64,000 nucleotides of DNA from Fuerstiella sp. (GCA_029247265.1 JAQWLN010000010.1:30008-94007); one strand, 5' to 3'; positions 18,933 to 30,100 are shown, counted from the stretch's first letter. Program-made: numbers and translations. Notes: generated by a model from the letters alone, not told the origin.

Positions 18933-19619
18933 TCAGGACTTCAGACCTTCGTCGTACAGCCTGGCAACCATGTCCCGAATTTCAGCCGCACTGGATGTAA
19001 CGTCGTTGTCCAGTAATCGCTGATGCTGTTCAGCAGTCAGCGCCTTGCCATAAACGACGGTCACCTTGACCGGACGAATAAACCACGCATTTCTTGGCAT
19101 CGCTCTGTCTGCGCCGATAACTGCGACAGGATAGACAGGCACGTCGACTCGCCGAATGAGCGATAGGAAACCTGGACGAAACTCCTTGGGAGCACCAGAA
19201 GACCGGGTTCCTTCCGGATAGATGCCAACAAGGAACCCCTGTTTAAGCCGGTCGATCGCCGTACGAATACTACTGCCCCGGAAAGCCGTCCGGCTGATCG
19301 GAATGACGTGCGTTTTGCGACAGATCCAACCGATGAACGGCAGTTTGAACAGGGAATCTCGTGCCAGGTAGGCCAGCGGGCGAGTCAATCGCACGCCGAC
19401 GAATAACGGGTCAAGAAAACTCTGATGATTTACGACGAAGATACCGCCCTTTGTGTTGTCGATATTTTCTCGCCCAATCACAACGGTACGACACCACAGT
19501 CGAAACGGCAGGTAGAGAAGAGCATGAATCAGCAACCAAAGGACTGTGCGGCGCGGTATCGCCTGCGGTGGCAAATCAGCTTCGTTTGCCGTACCGGGCT
19601 GTTCGGATTCGGAAGTCAT
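18933..19619 (-). CDS. plsC: 1-acyl-sn-glycerol-3-phosphate acyltransferase (PlsC-like)
   Basis: The 228-residue protein carries the acyltransferase motifs of the PlsC/LPLAT family: NHQSFLD (HX4D catalytic motif) at 64-70, a DSLFKLPFIGW block, and YPEGTRS near 132 for glycerol-3-phosphate binding. A hydrophobic segment (TVLWLLIHALLYLPF) lies near residues 25-40. The reaction is acylation of lysophosphatidic acid to phosphatidic acid in phospholipid synthesis. ATG 19619 is chosen as start because the frame upstream (to 19751) overlaps the HAD gene and has no family resemblance. It lies 43 nt downstream of that gene in the same direction. Confidence 0.88.
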   Translation of the reverse strand: MTSESEQPGTANEADLPPQAIPRRTVLWLLIHALLYLPFRLWCRTVVIGRENIDNTKGGIFVVNHQSFLDPLFVGVRLTRPLAYLARDSLFKLPFIGWICRKTHVIPISRTAFRGSSIRTAIDRLKQGFLVGIYPEGTRSSGAPKEFRPGFLSLIRRVDVPVYPVAVIGADRAMPRNAWFIRPVKVTVVYGKALTAEQHQRLLDNDVTSSAAEIRDMVARLYDEGLKS

Positions 19620-19662
19620 GTTAATTGAAGGATGTTTGTTTAGATCGCCGGCACTGACGGTA

Positions 19663-20352
19663 CTACAACGCTGCCAGAATACGTTCCACAACCTGATCCG
19701 TGTCGGCAAAGTCCTCGAACAGGTGATCGGGATTGTGGGACTCGAGTTCACGTGAGGAATAAACGCCCGTCGCTACGGCGATGCATTTCGCTCCAATCGC
19801 CTGCGCACACTGAATGTCGGCTGGCGTGTCACCGATGACCATCGTATCGCTGCCGTCCACGACACGGTCGAATTCCGTGGACGCGACATTAATCGCTGCC
19901 TGCGCAACATCGTTCCGATCAGCATCGTGGTCACCAAAGCCACCGAATTGAAAGAAGTGGTCGAGTTCATAATGACGCAACTTGATCCACGCTCCCTCAG
20001 CGTAGTTTCCGGTGAGCAATGACAACGTCACATGACTGTGCAGCGCCAGTTGCTCCAACAGTTCGCGGATTCTTGGTAGTAGCAGTCCCGGCGAATCCTT
20101 CAGACTCATGGGTAGCTGGGCAAGATACGCCTCTCGAAAACGAGCGCGGTTTTCGGAGGTATTGTCAAAGTTGTAGCGCTGAAGGATTTCGTCTGTGATC
20201 CCGCGATCGGTACGCCCGGCCGTCAGAACTCCTTCGAATGGAAACTCAATCTGAAACTCTGCGGTGAGCGCCCTTTCCATGGCTCGCTGCCCTGCCCCGC
20301 CGGTGTTCAGCAGTGTCCCGTCAATGTCGAAGAAAATTATTTTTTCGGTCAT
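19663..20352 (-). CDS. HAD-superfamily hydrolase (phosphoglycolate phosphatase-like)
   Basis: The 229-residue protein is a haloacid dehalogenase-type phosphatase. Motif I is FFDIDGTLLN at residues 7-16 with both catalytic aspartates; motif II is LSLLTGNYAEGA near 113; the C-terminal motif is MVIGDTPADIQCA near 173. The cap is of the small helical type seen in phosphoglycolate phosphatases and related enzymes, with the region EGVLTAGRTDRGITDEIL. It heads a unit with plsC. The true substrate cannot be inferred from these motifs. Confidence 0.88.
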   Translation of the reverse strand: MTEKIIFFDIDGTLLNTGGAGQRAMERALTAEFQIEFPFEGVLTAGRTDRGITDEILQRYNFDNTSENRARFREAYLAQLPMSLKDSPGLLLPRIRELLEQLALHSHVTLSLLTGNYAEGAWIKLRHYELDHFFQFGGFGDHDADRNDVAQAAINVASTEFDRVVDGSDTMVIGDTPADIQCAQAIGAKCIAVATGVYSSRELESHNPDHLFEDFADTDQVVERILAAL

Positions 20353-20633
20353 TAGTCGTTAGTAAGGGGGAATTAATGCAGCCAGGTCGCCAACTTGCAG
20401 CCATTACCGGTAAAACTGCCTGAGAATCGTGAAAACTCCTGAGGTTCAGGCTGTTCTCCCGCTATTTTCACCGATATTGTACCGAACCCTCGATTAAGCG
20501 CATATTCAACGATTTGCTGGAAACGCGGGATCGCACCCGGCGGTTGACCGGGACCAGCATTCAGATACGACGTTTCACATGAAATTTGCCCCGAATTCCC
20601 GGGCATCCTATTTTACTTCAGAAACACAGAACA

Positions 20634-20738
20634 ATGGCCAAGACGCAAAGAAAATTGACAAAAGCTAATCACGGACGTCGGCCCGCCAGTTCCAAGGCCC
20701 GCAAATTGAAGCGACGACACGTGAAGCTGTCGCGCTGA
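20634..20738 (+). CDS. 34-residue very basic protein, bL37-like candidate ribosomal protein
   Basis: A short gene encodes 34 residues, almost half of them Lys, Arg or His, with no acidic residue (starts MAKTQRKLTKANHGRRP). The core KANHGRRP closely resembles the KANHGKRPN core that I recall from the 24-residue mycobacterial ribosomal protein bL37, here with a longer Lys/Arg C-terminal tail (ARKLKRRHVKLSR). The gene is isolated between a divergent HAD gene and glgP and is followed 51 nt later by a very strong intrinsic terminator, which argues for an independent transcript. The Shine-Dalgarno sequence is not clear. The bL37 relationship rests on memory of one motif and is an inference; that it is a real rRNA-binding-type small protein is more likely. 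Confidence 0.65.
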   Translation: MAKTQRKLTKANHGRRPASSKARKLKRRHVKLSR

Positions 20739-20789
20739 TCGTTTCGGCCAATCGCGGCTGAGAATGTCGGTTCCAGGCTAGTGCATCCC

Positions 20790-20817
20790 AATGCCCGTTT
20801 CGTTCGAAACGGGCATT
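20790..20817 (+). terminator. Strong intrinsic terminator
   Basis: A perfect 12-bp stem (AATGCCCGTTTC / GAAACGGGCATT) with a 4-nt GTTC loop is followed by TTTTC when read on the plus strand. It lies 51 nt after the small basic protein gene and about 230 nt before glgP, so it probably ends the small gene's transcript and isolates glgP. Confidence 0.85.
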
Positions 20818-21044
20818 TTCGTTGGAAGACAGAATCGTACTCCGCTCGACCGTCTGTGTAGGGTCGCCATACTTCGGCCGCGCTGCTATTGAGCTTCGCT
20901 GAATGGCAGCAGCAATTGCCGTCAACGTTGATTTGAAGGCATTGAAGGGTCGCACACGCCGCGTTTGTGTTGCGTCCCCGATTCGTCTTCGGCGCCAAGT
21001 CCCGACTTCAGCGCCAAACCCAAAAACGACCAGAGGTTGCGCAC
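20818..21044. other. Leader region of glgP
   Basis: These 227 bases between the terminator and the glgP start hold no supported gene. The glgP promoter is presumably here. An open frame runs upstream of the chosen glgP start but lacks family resemblance. Confidence 0.4.
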
Positions 21045-23198
21045 ATGATTGGCAAGGTTGGCGAACTGACGATCCACGACAAACTCTCGCGGATTGCGGC
21101 AAATCTCTGGTGGAGCTGGGATCCGGAGCTGGTCGAGGTCTTTCGACTGATCGACACGGATCGATTTGCGCAGTTGCACAACAATCCGGTGCAGTTGCTG
21201 GCAGAATACACTCCCGAATTACTTGAACAACGAGCTCGCGAAGCCGTTCTTCACTCACGGATTCACTGGGCATATCGTCGTTTCGTCGAATACACCACCT
21301 GTGAATCTACGTGGGGTTCGACGCACTGCGGAATTCTGGGGCAGGCACCCGTAGCCTATTTTTCTGCGGAATTCGGTCTGCATGAATCACTGCCCATATA
21401 TTCCGGCGGACTTGGTGTGCTTGCAGGCGATCATTTGAAGAGCGCGTCAGACCTGGGCATTCCGCTGGTCGGTATCGGATTGTTCTATCACGAAGGCTAT
21501 TTCGCACAAGCCATCGATAAAGAAGGCTGGCAGAAGGAAAAGTATCCCCGTCTGCCTCTGGAATCGCTTCCGCTGACTCAAGTAAAAAATGACAGCGGTC
21601 CAATCATCGTTTCCGTTGAAACGCGACAAGGGACCATTTTTGCAAGGGTGATGCACCTGGCAGTGGGCCGCATCAATCTGTATCTGATGGACACGGACAT
21701 CGAACAGAATTCGGAGGAGGATCGAAAGCTGACGGCTCGTCTATATGGCGGCGACCAGCGAACTCGCATCCGCCAGGAACTGCTGCTGGGAGTTGGCGGC
21801 CTGCGAGCGTTGAAAGCCATAGGCATCGTGCCGAACGTAATTCATATGAACGAGGGCCATTCCGCGTTCGCACCTCTGGAAGCGATTCGCGAACGAATGC
21901 ACGATGACGCGCTTTCCTTCACTGAGGCATTGACGCAAACATCCAGCCGGTGTGTGTTTACAACACATACGCCGGTGGCTGCCGGACACGACCGATTCGA
22001 TTCCGGTCTGGCCGAAGAACACATCGGGCCACTGGCGGATTCCATCGGACTGGATCATCACGGGCTGATGGCCCTGGGACGTGTCGACCCGCAAAACGAT
22101 TCGGAATCGTTTTGTATGACTGTCCTGGCGATGAAAATGTGTCGCATAGCAAATGGCGTGTCCAGCCTGCACGGAGTCGTCAGTCGCCAGATGTGGGCCG
22201 GCCTGTGGCCGTGGCGAAGCGCTGAAGAAATTCCGATTGGACACATCACAAACGGAGTACACGTTCCGACGTGGCTGGCAGCGCAGATGCGGGCGTTATA
22301 CGACCGCGTTCTTCCCGAAGACTGGTTCCTGCGATCAGGTGAACCGGAAGTCTGGAGCGGCTTTGAAAGCGTGACGCCCGGTGAAGTGTGGGAAACTCAC
22401 CAGTCGCTGAAAAATCGCATGATCACGTACGCCCGGCGAGAAGCCGTCGAACAGGCGACTCGTCGGGGGGACGACAGATCCGTAATTGAGGACATGAAAA
22501 GTGTGCTTGACCCGGAAGCACTGACAATCGGGTTCGCTCGCCGATTTGCCCCGTACAAGCGAGCCGACCTGATTCTCAAAGATCTCGAACTGCTGGAACG
22601 GCTCATCACGGACGTTGATCGCCCCGTTCAGTTTATTTTTGCAGGAAAGTCTCATCCGGCTGACGAAAATGGCAAACGGCTGTTGCAGCGCATCTTTAAG
22701 CTGACACACGAAGCTCCGTTCCGCGGACGAATTCTGGTGCTCGAAAATTACAGCATTGCGATGGGCCGACAACTTGTCCAGGGTGTCGACGTGTGGCTGA
22801 ACAACCCGCGTCGACCGCTGGAGGCGTCCGGAACCAGCGGGCAGAAGGTCGTTCTGAACGGTGGCCTGAACTGCTCAGTGCTTGATGGCTGGTGGGCTGA
22901 AGCCTACGACGGCAAAAACGGTTTCGCCATCGGCAACGGTCGAACTCATTCTGATCAGACCGTCCAGGACGAACGCGACGGTGAAGACTTGTATCGCGTC
23001 CTGACTGAAGAAGTCATTCCGCTGTACTTCCAGCGCGACGCGGATGATCTGCCGCAGGGGTGGATTGCCCAGATGAAACGAGCGATCAGAACACTTGGCT
23101 GGCGATTTAACGCAGACCGCATGGTGATGGACTATGCATCAAACACATATATTCCAGCCGCTGGCGGACTAAGCTGTTCAATCGTGTCCATGCCGTAA
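21045..23198 (+). CDS. glgP: Alpha-glucan (glycogen/maltodextrin) phosphorylase
   Basis: The 717-residue protein is a GT35 phosphorylase that releases glucose 1-phosphate from alpha-1,4-glucans. The N-terminal [17 protein letters not shown] is typical of the shorter bacterial/archaeal-type phosphorylases. Active-site blocks include [20 protein letters not shown] near residue 105, MNEGHSAF near 267, [12 protein letters not shown], and the PLP-lysine region [15 protein letters not shown] near 590, where K is the PLP attachment residue. ATG 21045 is preferred: it has an AGAGG Shine-Dalgarno and the conserved domain begins 3 residues later. The gene stands alone, facing pyrE. It points to glycogen use by the organism. 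Confidence 0.93.
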   Translation: MIGKVGELTIHDKLSRIAANLWWSWDPELVEVFRLIDTDRFAQLHNNPVQLLAEYTPELLEQRAREAVLHSRIHWAYRRFVEYTTCESTWGSTHCGILGQAPVAYFSAEFGLHESLPIYSGGLGVLAGDHLKSASDLGIPLVGIGLFYHEGYFAQAIDKEGWQKEKYPRLPLESLPLTQVKNDSGPIIVSVETRQGTIFARVMHLAVGRINLYLMDTDIEQNSEEDRKLTARLYGGDQRTRIRQELLLGVGGLRALKAIGIVPNVIHMNEGHSAFAPLEAIRERMHDDALSFTEALTQTSSRCVFTTHTPVAAGHDRFDSGLAEEHIGPLADSIGLDHHGLMALGRVDPQNDSESFCMTVLAMKMCRIANGVSSLHGVVSRQMWAGLWPWRSAEEIPIGHITNGVHVPTWLAAQMRALYDRVLPEDWFLRSGEPEVWSGFESVTPGEVWETHQSLKNRMITYARREAVEQATRRGDDRSVIEDMKSVLDPEALTIGFARRFAPYKRADLILKDLELLERLITDVDRPVQFIFAGKSHPADENGKRLLQRIFKLTHEAPFRGRILVLENYSIAMGRQLVQGVDVWLNNPRRPLEASGTSGQKVVLNGGLNCSVLDGWWAEAYDGKNGFAIGNGRTHSDQTVQDERDGEDLYRVLTEEVIPLYFQRDADDLPQGWIAQMKRAIRTLGWRFNADRMVMDYASNTYIPAAGGLSCSIVSMP

Positions 23199-23267
23199 AT
23201 CACGTCACGTGTATTGCTGAAGCAATCACTGGATACGGACACGTAATTCGTGAGTGTCAGCTCAAAT

Positions 23268-23285
23268 GGGCGGGCGGTCCCGCCC
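23268..23285. terminator. GC hairpin between convergent glgP and pyrE
   Basis: GGGCGG (23268-23273) pairs with CCGCCC (23280-23285) around a 6-nt loop. It overlaps the first base of the pyrE stop on the minus strand and follows glgP by 70 nt. No T-run is present. A second small repeat, ATTGCT-GA-AGCAAT, lies just upstream near 23214-23227. Confidence 0.4.
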
Positions 23286-23956
23286 TACGCTGTTCCGCCG
23301 TATTGCTGACGATAATCCTGAATCTTCTCAAACAGTTCATCCGTCACGACGACGTTGCCATCTACCTTTCTTCCATGCAGGAAGTCGGCAACTTCACAAA
23401 TCGTGACGATCGCGAAGGTCGGCATCGAAAACTCGTCACGCAGTTCGGTTAACGCGTTCCTTTCGCCCTGCCCTCGTTCCATTCGATCAACGGACACGAC
23501 CAGACCGGCCAGCTGAACTTCAGCCGCAGCCTGCAGCACTGGCACGGTTTCACGAATCGATGTGCCAGCGGTCGTCACGTCTTCCACAATGAGGACCCGT
23601 TCTCCAGCTGTCGGCTGATGCCCGACCAGAGTACCGCCTTCACCGTGCGTCTTTGCTTCCTTGCGATTGAAACAGAACGGGACGTCGGTGCCACGACTGC
23701 TGAGTTCCATGGCAATGGCGACTGCCAGCGGAATACCCTTATACGCAGGCCCAAACAGGAAGTCGAAAGAGACATCCTGAGCCTGGATGGCGTCGGCGTA
23801 AAAGCCCGCCAGCCGGTTCATCTGCTCACCCGTCCGGTAGCGACCTGTGTTAATAAAGAACGGAGTCTTACGGCCACTTTTGGTGGTAAAGTCGCCAAAG
23901 GTCAGCACGTTGGCCCGCACCATGAATTCAACAAAATTCTGTTTATAAGTTTCCAA
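23285..23956 (-). CDS. pyrE: Orotate phosphoribosyltransferase
   Basis: The 223-residue protein catalyses orotate plus PRPP to orotidine 5'-phosphate in pyrimidine synthesis. The N-terminal block FVEFMVRANVLTFGDFTTKSG and FFINTGRYRTG match PyrE. The PRPP-binding motif VLIVEDVTTAGTS is near residue 119, and the flexible-loop NRKEAKTHGEGG is near 95. The start is a TTG at 23956; the conserved N-terminus begins within a few residues of it, so the ATG 33 bases downstream would be too short. It is a single gene divergent from the 24.4 kb operon. Confidence 0.92.
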   Translation of the reverse strand: METYKQNFVEFMVRANVLTFGDFTTKSGRKTPFFINTGRYRTGEQMNRLAGFYADAIQAQDVSFDFLFGPAYKGIPLAVAIAMELSSRGTDVPFCFNRKEAKTHGEGGTLVGHQPTAGERVLIVEDVTTAGTSIRETVPVLQAAAEVQLAGLVVSVDRMERGQGERNALTELRDEFSMPTFAIVTICEVADFLHGRKVDGNVVVTDELFEKIQDYRQQYGGTA

Positions 23957-24434
23957 TGCAATTGTCCGTCAATGTTTGGCCAGGGCGGTAATTGTTTAGG
24001 TCAATTCGAGAGAAACAGGGATTCCAGCGATAACAGCGGCCCGAAAAGAAGGCCGACTGACCTTCCCTGGGTTTCTCGTCTCTGAGTGTTCGATTCCGAG
24101 TATTGCACTGGAAAGAAAGTTTCCCATTCTTCATGGAAGGCACTCCCCCCCAAAAGGAACGTGTTTTATGGCGAACCGGCCCCGACTTCAATTACCCCAG
24201 ACCAACGTTCCCGACGATCGCTAAAGACAACCCAATCGTTTCGTCGATGAGGGACCTCGGTGAGCGGTCCGGCTACACAGAACGAATCGGCAGATTCTGC
24301 AGTTGGCGCTCCATTTTGTGTTACTCGACTCTCCAGAGTCGAGTCTGTGCCATTTCGATGACCTCGCGAACCTGAGGTCATGACAATCACGCTCGACTCT
24401 GGAGGGTCGGCTGCAGTTTTTGAAGACGGGGCGG
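23957..24434. other. Divergent intergenic region rich in inverted repeats
   Basis: About 480 bases separate pyrE from the plus-strand unknown gene. No supported gene is present; the short open frames here show no family resemblance. The right half (24285-24415) is dense in inverted and direct repeats and is described separately. Promoters for both flanking genes must lie in this stretch. Confidence 0.5.
24285..24410. repeat. Inverted-repeat block, possible small repetitive element
   Basis: In 126 bases there are: copy 2 of the 16-mer AATCGGCAGATTCTGC (24285-24300); a perfect 10-bp inverted repeat ACTCGACTCT-CC-AGAGTCGAGT (24323-24344); a perfect 7-bp repeat TGACCTC/GAGGTCA with an 8-nt loop (24359-24380); and CTCGACTCTGGAGGGTCGGC (24391-24410), an imperfect copy of the 24323 hairpin. 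The density suggests a REP/MITE-like element or a regulatory region in front of the 24435 gene. Confidence 0.55.
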
Positions 24435-24971
24435 ATGTCAAAAAGCGGACATTCAGATCAATTACGACTGGGATTCATGGCGGCTGTAGAAGTCGAGGGC
24501 CGAGGGTGCGTCGGTGGCCTGCTGGTGACAAATCACAACGGTCGCCCGCTGGAGTTCCAGTGCACGACGCCCGTCAAACCTGACAGAACTCAGGAGATTC
24601 TATACGGCAGAATGCTGAGACCCTGGTTGCTGGGTGAACTCATTGGCAAAACGCTGCTTGACCGCGTTTCGATCAAACCTGAATTGATTGTGACCAGCGA
24701 TCCCGATCTGCTGGAACTGCGAAACCACACTCAAACGCCCGTCGCCTGCACGGCCGATCAACCGTCGAGGGTCGACGCTGCACGACATGGTACGGACAAT
24801 ACGGCTGAACTCGGCGGACGCCACCTGCAATTTCATGACAGCCATCTTGATGACAGCAGCTTCGTCATAAAACAGCTGCATCTGATTCCCGGGCAGGCAG
24901 ATCTGGAGGAACCGCTGGAGCGGGTTCAGGAAGCGTTGAACGAGACGATCAAAACGGTGCTGACACGATGA
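24435..24971 (+). CDS. Conserved-looking unknown protein coupled to SNF2 helicase
   Basis: The 178-residue protein has no motif I can name. It has a clear folded-looking N-terminal two thirds ([19 protein letters not shown], then [20 protein letters not shown] and [15 protein letters not shown]) and an ordinary amino-acid composition, followed by a more polar His/Asp-rich part and a C-terminal helix. No signal peptide or membrane segment. Its TGA overlaps the ATG of the SNF2-like gene by 4 bases, so the two are translationally coupled and probably act together. ATG 24435 is preferred over a TTG at 24420. Function unknown; a partner of the helicase is an inference from coupling only. Confidence 0.75.
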   Translation: MSKSGHSDQLRLGFMAAVEVEGRGCVGGLLVTNHNGRPLEFQCTTPVKPDRTQEILYGRMLRPWLLGELIGKTLLDRVSIKPELIVTSDPDLLELRNHTQTPVACTADQPSRVDAARHGTDNTAELGGRHLQFHDSHLDDSSFVIKQLHLIPGQADLEEPLERVQEALNETIKTVLTR

Positions 24972-26908
24972 GCCATAGCCGATCGTCCTCAGCGATTTCG
25001 GAGCAAAGCAAACGAGTGCCCCTCGAGCACAAATCGTCTGAGCCGGAAACGCCAGTGGACCGCAGCAAGACGGACAAAACCTCAGAGCTGCGCAGCACTG
25101 ACCATTCCACGCCGCCTGACGTGCACAACGTTGACCTGTGCAAATCAGTTGATGTCGCCAGTGCCGGATTCAACCCGGCATTGAAGCGAGAACCGCACAT
25201 CGATACTGTTTCGATTCCCGTCGAACAGCGCCTGGATTTCGTTCCTTCGTGGAAGCCGCGTCGCATTCGCGTGAAGTGCATCGGCCTGACGCTGCCGGAA
25301 GGTGCCGCGTTTCAACCGCCGGAAGAAAAGAATGAGACAACATCCGACGGCACCGAACTCAAGGTAATCGGCCCCAAAAAAACAGCGGCTGGCGATGGCG
25401 GTGGCAGCGAAAAACCACAGCGGACTCGAATCAAGCCGCCCCCAAATGCACTGTCACTGCAGGACCGCCTATTCTACCTGCTGCAACCGCCACTCGAATC
25501 GTGGCTGGCGGGGCAGGAACTGATTATGCCGTTCGAACCCTTTCCCTACCAATACGAAGGTATTGCGTGGATGTTCGCTCGGCACTCTGCATTACTGGCC
25601 GACGAGATGGGACTAGGCAAAACGATGCAGACAATCACCGGCATCCGATTGCTGCTCCGCAGCGGCCAGGTCAATCGCATCCTGCTGATCTGTCCGAAGC
25701 CTCTTATTCCCAACTGGCAGCGAGAATTCCAGACATGGGCAGAAGAATTACCTATCGTGACAATTGAAGGCAGCGGGGCTCGCCGCCGCATGCTGTGGAC
25801 GATGCCGGGTGTACCGATTCTGATCACAAACTATGAATCAATGACCCGGGACCTGCCCGAGTTTCCGGAAGACGAACAACCAAATTTTGATTTGCTTGTA
25901 CTGGACGAAGCCCAACGCATCAAGAACCGAGACTCCCGTACAGCCCAGGCGGCTCGAAGTATCAATCGTCGGCGCAGCTGGGCGCTGACTGGTACGCCTA
26001 TCGAAAATCGTCCGGAAGAACTGGCTTCGCTGTTCGAGTTCATGGAAGTGATTCCTGCACGAGCCTCACCGGACCTCAGGCAGCTGGCAGCATTGGCGAA
26101 TGAACACATCCTGCGTCGGACCAAAGATCTGGTCATGAAGGATATGCCGCCACGCATCGACCGCGATGCCGAACTCGAACTCACACAGGCACAACAGTAC
26201 GCATACACGACCGCAGAGAAAGAGGGAATCATTCAGCTGAATGAACTCGGCGATTCCATCAGCGTTCAGCACGTCTTCGAATTGGTTCTGCGACTAAAAC
26301 AAATCACAAACTACGACCCGCTCACAAACGAAAGCGCGAAGCTGGAACGGCTGGTCGCGGACATGGAAGAAATTGCCGCCAGTGGCAGCAAGGCTATTCT
26401 GTTCAGTCAGTGGACGAAGACAATCGACTGGCTGGCCGAACGACTACAGCAGTTCAACCCGCTGGTATACCACGGTGGCGTTCCTACAAAAAAACGCGAA
26501 CCGATTCTGGCTAAGTTCAAGGAAGATCCGGACGCACACATCATCCTGATGAGTTACGGTACCGGAGCCGTCGGATTGAACCTTCAGTTTGCCCACTACG
26601 TTTTTCTATACGATCGCTGGTGGAATCCGGCGATTGAAGACCAGGCGATTAATCGAGCTCATCGGATTGGCGTTTCTGCGCCGGTAATCGTCACGCGTTT
26701 TATCTGCAAAGACACCATCGAAGAACGCATTGACCGAGTGCTGCGTGAGAAACGAGAACTGGCAGAAGCGATTCTTGGCGATGGCGACAATGAAAACGTC
26801 TCACTGGGGCTTGATGCTTCAGAGATCTTCGGGCTGTTCGATTTAAAAAAACGCACTGACAAAGGCCAGGCCAGGTCGATCGGCCCTGCCCGACCGGACG
26901 CAGCGTAG
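24968..26908 (+). CDS. SNF2-family DNA-dependent ATPase/helicase
   Basis: The 646-residue protein has the two RecA-like domains of SNF2 ATPases. Motif I is [14 protein letters not shown] near residue 212, motif [12 protein letters not shown] near 313 (DEAQ), motif [19 protein letters not shown] near 338, motif [13 protein letters not shown] near 535 and motif [13 protein letters not shown] near 560. Residues 1 to about 160 are polar, low in hydrophobics and probably disordered. These proteins translocate on duplex DNA and remodel protein-DNA complexes; bacterial members are linked to transcription recycling or defence. The neighbours here give no defence context. The start overlaps the stop of the unknown gene (ATGA). 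Confidence 0.92.
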   Translation: MSHSRSSSAISEQSKRVPLEHKSSEPETPVDRSKTDKTSELRSTDHSTPPDVHNVDLCKSVDVASAGFNPALKREPHIDTVSIPVEQRLDFVPSWKPRRIRVKCIGLTLPEGAAFQPPEEKNETTSDGTELKVIGPKKTAAGDGGGSEKPQRTRIKPPPNALSLQDRLFYLLQPPLESWLAGQELIMPFEPFPYQYEGIAWMFARHSALLADEMGLGKTMQTITGIRLLLRSGQVNRILLICPKPLIPNWQREFQTWAEELPIVTIEGSGARRRMLWTMPGVPILITNYESMTRDLPEFPEDEQPNFDLLVLDEAQRIKNRDSRTAQAARSINRRRSWALTGTPIENRPEELASLFEFMEVIPARASPDLRQLAALANEHILRRTKDLVMKDMPPRIDRDAELELTQAQQYAYTTAEKEGIIQLNELGDSISVQHVFELVLRLKQITNYDPLTNESAKLERLVADMEEIAASGSKAILFSQWTKTIDWLAERLQQFNPLVYHGGVPTKKREPILAKFKEDPDAHIILMSYGTGAVGLNLQFAHYVFLYDRWWNPAIEDQAINRAHRIGVSAPVIVTRFICKDTIEERIDRVLREKRELAEAILGDGDNENVSLGLDASEIFGLFDLKKRTDKGQARSIGPARPDAA

Positions 26909-27195
26909 GGAAGTCTACCGACGTCCATGCAAAACAGGACGAAGGGACCGCGGACCGAGCCCCCGCGGATATCCCGCTCTTCGTCAATCTGCATCGGCCA
27001 AAGCGGCGATGCGCTGAGCAATCCTGTCACCAGAAACGAGACACGCTCTGTGCTAGGGCGAATCAGCTGTGATTTCGGTGAGTTAACAGGGTCCGCACTT
27101 TGCGACTCGACGCACAGACAACTAGAATTCTTCGCTTCTGAACCCGTCACGTTTTACCACGCGGCCTGTGCCGCCGCATGAACTGCAATTGACCA

Positions 27196-30100
27196 ATGTT
27201 TCAACCTGTTTCCGACAGCAATTTTGTTCCCGGCGAACACCTCGTCCTCAACTTCTGGACTCAGCACAACACATTCCGCCGACTGCGTGAAAAAAACCGC
27301 GGTCACAAGCGGTGGAGTTTTCTGGACGGGCCCATCACCGCCAATAATCCGATGGGCGTGCATCACGCGTGGGGCCGAACCTACAAAGACACGTACCAGC
27401 GGTTCTTTGCGATGACCGGCCACGACCAGCGTTACCAGAACGGCTTCGACTGTCAGGGATTGTGGGTTGAAGTCGAGGTCGAGAAGCAGTTGGGACTCGG
27501 CACGAAAACCGCTGTCAACGACTACGGCATCGACAATTTCGTGAACGAATGCAAACGGCGAGTCCTGCGATTTGCGGCGCGACAGACGGAACAGTCGCAA
27601 CGACTTGGCTACTGGATGGACTGGGACGACCCCGATCAGCTGCGTACATTGGCCGAACATCTGGGCACAGATACCGAAGTCTCCTTCACCGCGCCCAGTG
27701 GGAAAACGGAAACTGCCAGCTCGCATCAACTGGTGGAAAAACTCGGCAACCCGGAATGGGGTGGCAGCTACTTCACATTCAGCACAGAGAACAACGAAAC
27801 CATCTGGGACTTCCTGAAGAAGTGTTTCGATCGAGGAAAAATCTACCAGGGTCACGACGTGATGCCGTGGTCGGGTCGAGGCGGTAGTGCATACTCACAG
27901 ATGGAAATCGCCGAAGGCCGCAAACTGACGACGCATAAGTCGGTGTTCGTTCGCTTTCCGCTGAAAGACCGCGACAACGAATTCCTGCTGATCTGGACAA
28001 CGACTCCCTGGACGCTGACCAGTAACGTCGGCGCCGCCATCAACACAGATCTGGATTACGTCAGAATCAAGGCGAATAAGGACGACGCCGTATACTATTT
28101 CGCCAAAGACAATCTAAATTTTCAGCGACTGGCAACAGAATTCAAAGACGGCTTCGGGCGACCGGAATGGAAGTGGCCGGATGGCGTCGGCAAGCTGAAA
28201 ACAATCGCTCAGATATTCAAGGAACAGGGCGGCTTCGAAGAACTCGGAACTGTCAAGGGAGCCGATCTGGTCGGTTGGGAGTACGAAGGTCCATTCGACG
28301 ACCTGCCCGCTCAGCAGATGGATGGCGGTTTTCCCGTCGACGAAAATAATCTCAGCGTCAATGGTGCTGGCTGGCATCAGGTCATCGACGGCGGTCGCGA
28401 TTCACGCGGCGCAGCGCACGTGGTGGCCGGCGAAGGGACAGGCATCGTTCACATGGCTCCAGGCTGTGGTGACGTGGACCACAAAATCGGTGCGTCAATC
28501 GGCATGCCCATCATCGCACCGCTGAAGGAAGACGGCACCTACGGCGAAGTGTTCGGCGAATTCTCCGGCAAGGAAGCCATTGCACCGGAAACAGCAGAAC
28601 TGGTGTTCGCAAAGCTGAAGGAAAAAGGCCTGCTGGTCGCTGTCGAAACTTATCCACACGTATACCCGCACTGCTGGCGAACGGGCGACGAACTGGTCTT
28701 TCGACTTGTCGACGAGTGGTTCATCAACATGGACTGGCGGGACGAGATCAAAGACGTGACTCGCCAGATTCGCTGGCTGCCGGACAGTATCGACGGACAA
28801 AACCGCGAAGTCGAGTGGCTGTCCAACATGAGCGACTGGATGATTTCCAAGAAACGCTTCTGGGGACTTGCTCTGCCGGTATGGGTCGACGAAGAAACCG
28901 GCGACTTTGAAGTGATGGGTTCACTGGCGGAACTGAAGGAACGCGCAGTTGAAGGCTGGGACGAATTTGAAGGTCACACTCCTCACCGGCCGTGGATCGA
29001 TAAGGTTAAGATCCAAAATCCAAAGACCGGCAATGTGATGACTCGCATCGAAGACGTGGGCAATCCCTGGCTGGATGCGGGGATCGTGCCGTTCAGCACG
29101 ATGAACTTCAATAAACGCTACAGCACCGACAAACTGAATTGGGCCGACTGGTATCCAGTTGACCTGGTCACCGAATGCTTCCCGGGTCAGTTCCGCAACT
29201 GGTTCTATTCGTTGCTGTCGCTGTCCACGATGATGCGATTCGACCCGACAGGAAAACGCGCGGCTGAAGAAAAACAGCCCTTCCGAACGCTGCTGGGACA
29301 TCGTCTTGTTCAGAACGAACAGGGTAAGCCAATGCACAAATCAGACGGCTCAGCCATCTGGTTTGAAGAAGCGGCTGAACAACTGGGCGTGGATACAATG
29401 CGGTGGATGTATCTGGCTCAGAATCCCGCAACGGACCTGAGGTTCGGCACTCGGCATGCTGATCAGCCAGTCACACTGAATACGCCGGAAGGCCCGATCA
29501 GCGAAACGAAAGAAGGCGTTCCCACGGCGACAATAACCAGCGGCCCGGCCGATGAAATGCGTCGTCAGATTCTGATCCCACTGTGGAACTGCTACAAGTT
29601 CTTCGTTGACTACGCCATTGCGGATGGATTTGAGCCTTCTGATGCCCTGCGTCAGCGAGTTGCCCACAGCAACCATCAACCAGAAAGCGACGGCTACACA
29701 GCCATCGCAGAGCGTCCGGAAATCGATCGTTGGGTACTGTCCAACCTGCAGTCGCTGGTGGAGACCGCTCACCGGGATTTTTCAGACTACAACGTCGCCG
29801 GTTTCTGTGAGGCGGCTGCTCAGTTTATTGATGACCTGAGTAACTGGTACATCCGCCGCAATCGTCGACGTTTCTGGCGCAGCAAGGACGCCAGCGACAC
29901 CGATAAAACCGCCGCCTACGAGACACTCTACGAAGTATTGGTAACGCTGTGTCAGCTACTGGCGCCGTGTATCCCGTTTCTGACGGAACGAATGTATCAG
30001 AACCTTGTCTCTGGCGCTGACATGTCCACCTCAGGCGCCCTGCCGGATTCGACGGACCTGCCGGGCAGCGTCCACCTGTGTGACTACCCAACGGCCGACG

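Noticed and set aside
24968..26908. SNF2 ATPase as part of a defence system (DISARM-, Dnd- or RADAR-like)
   Set aside because: No methylase, nuclease, PLD or other defence component lies nearby; neighbours are pyrE and ileS.
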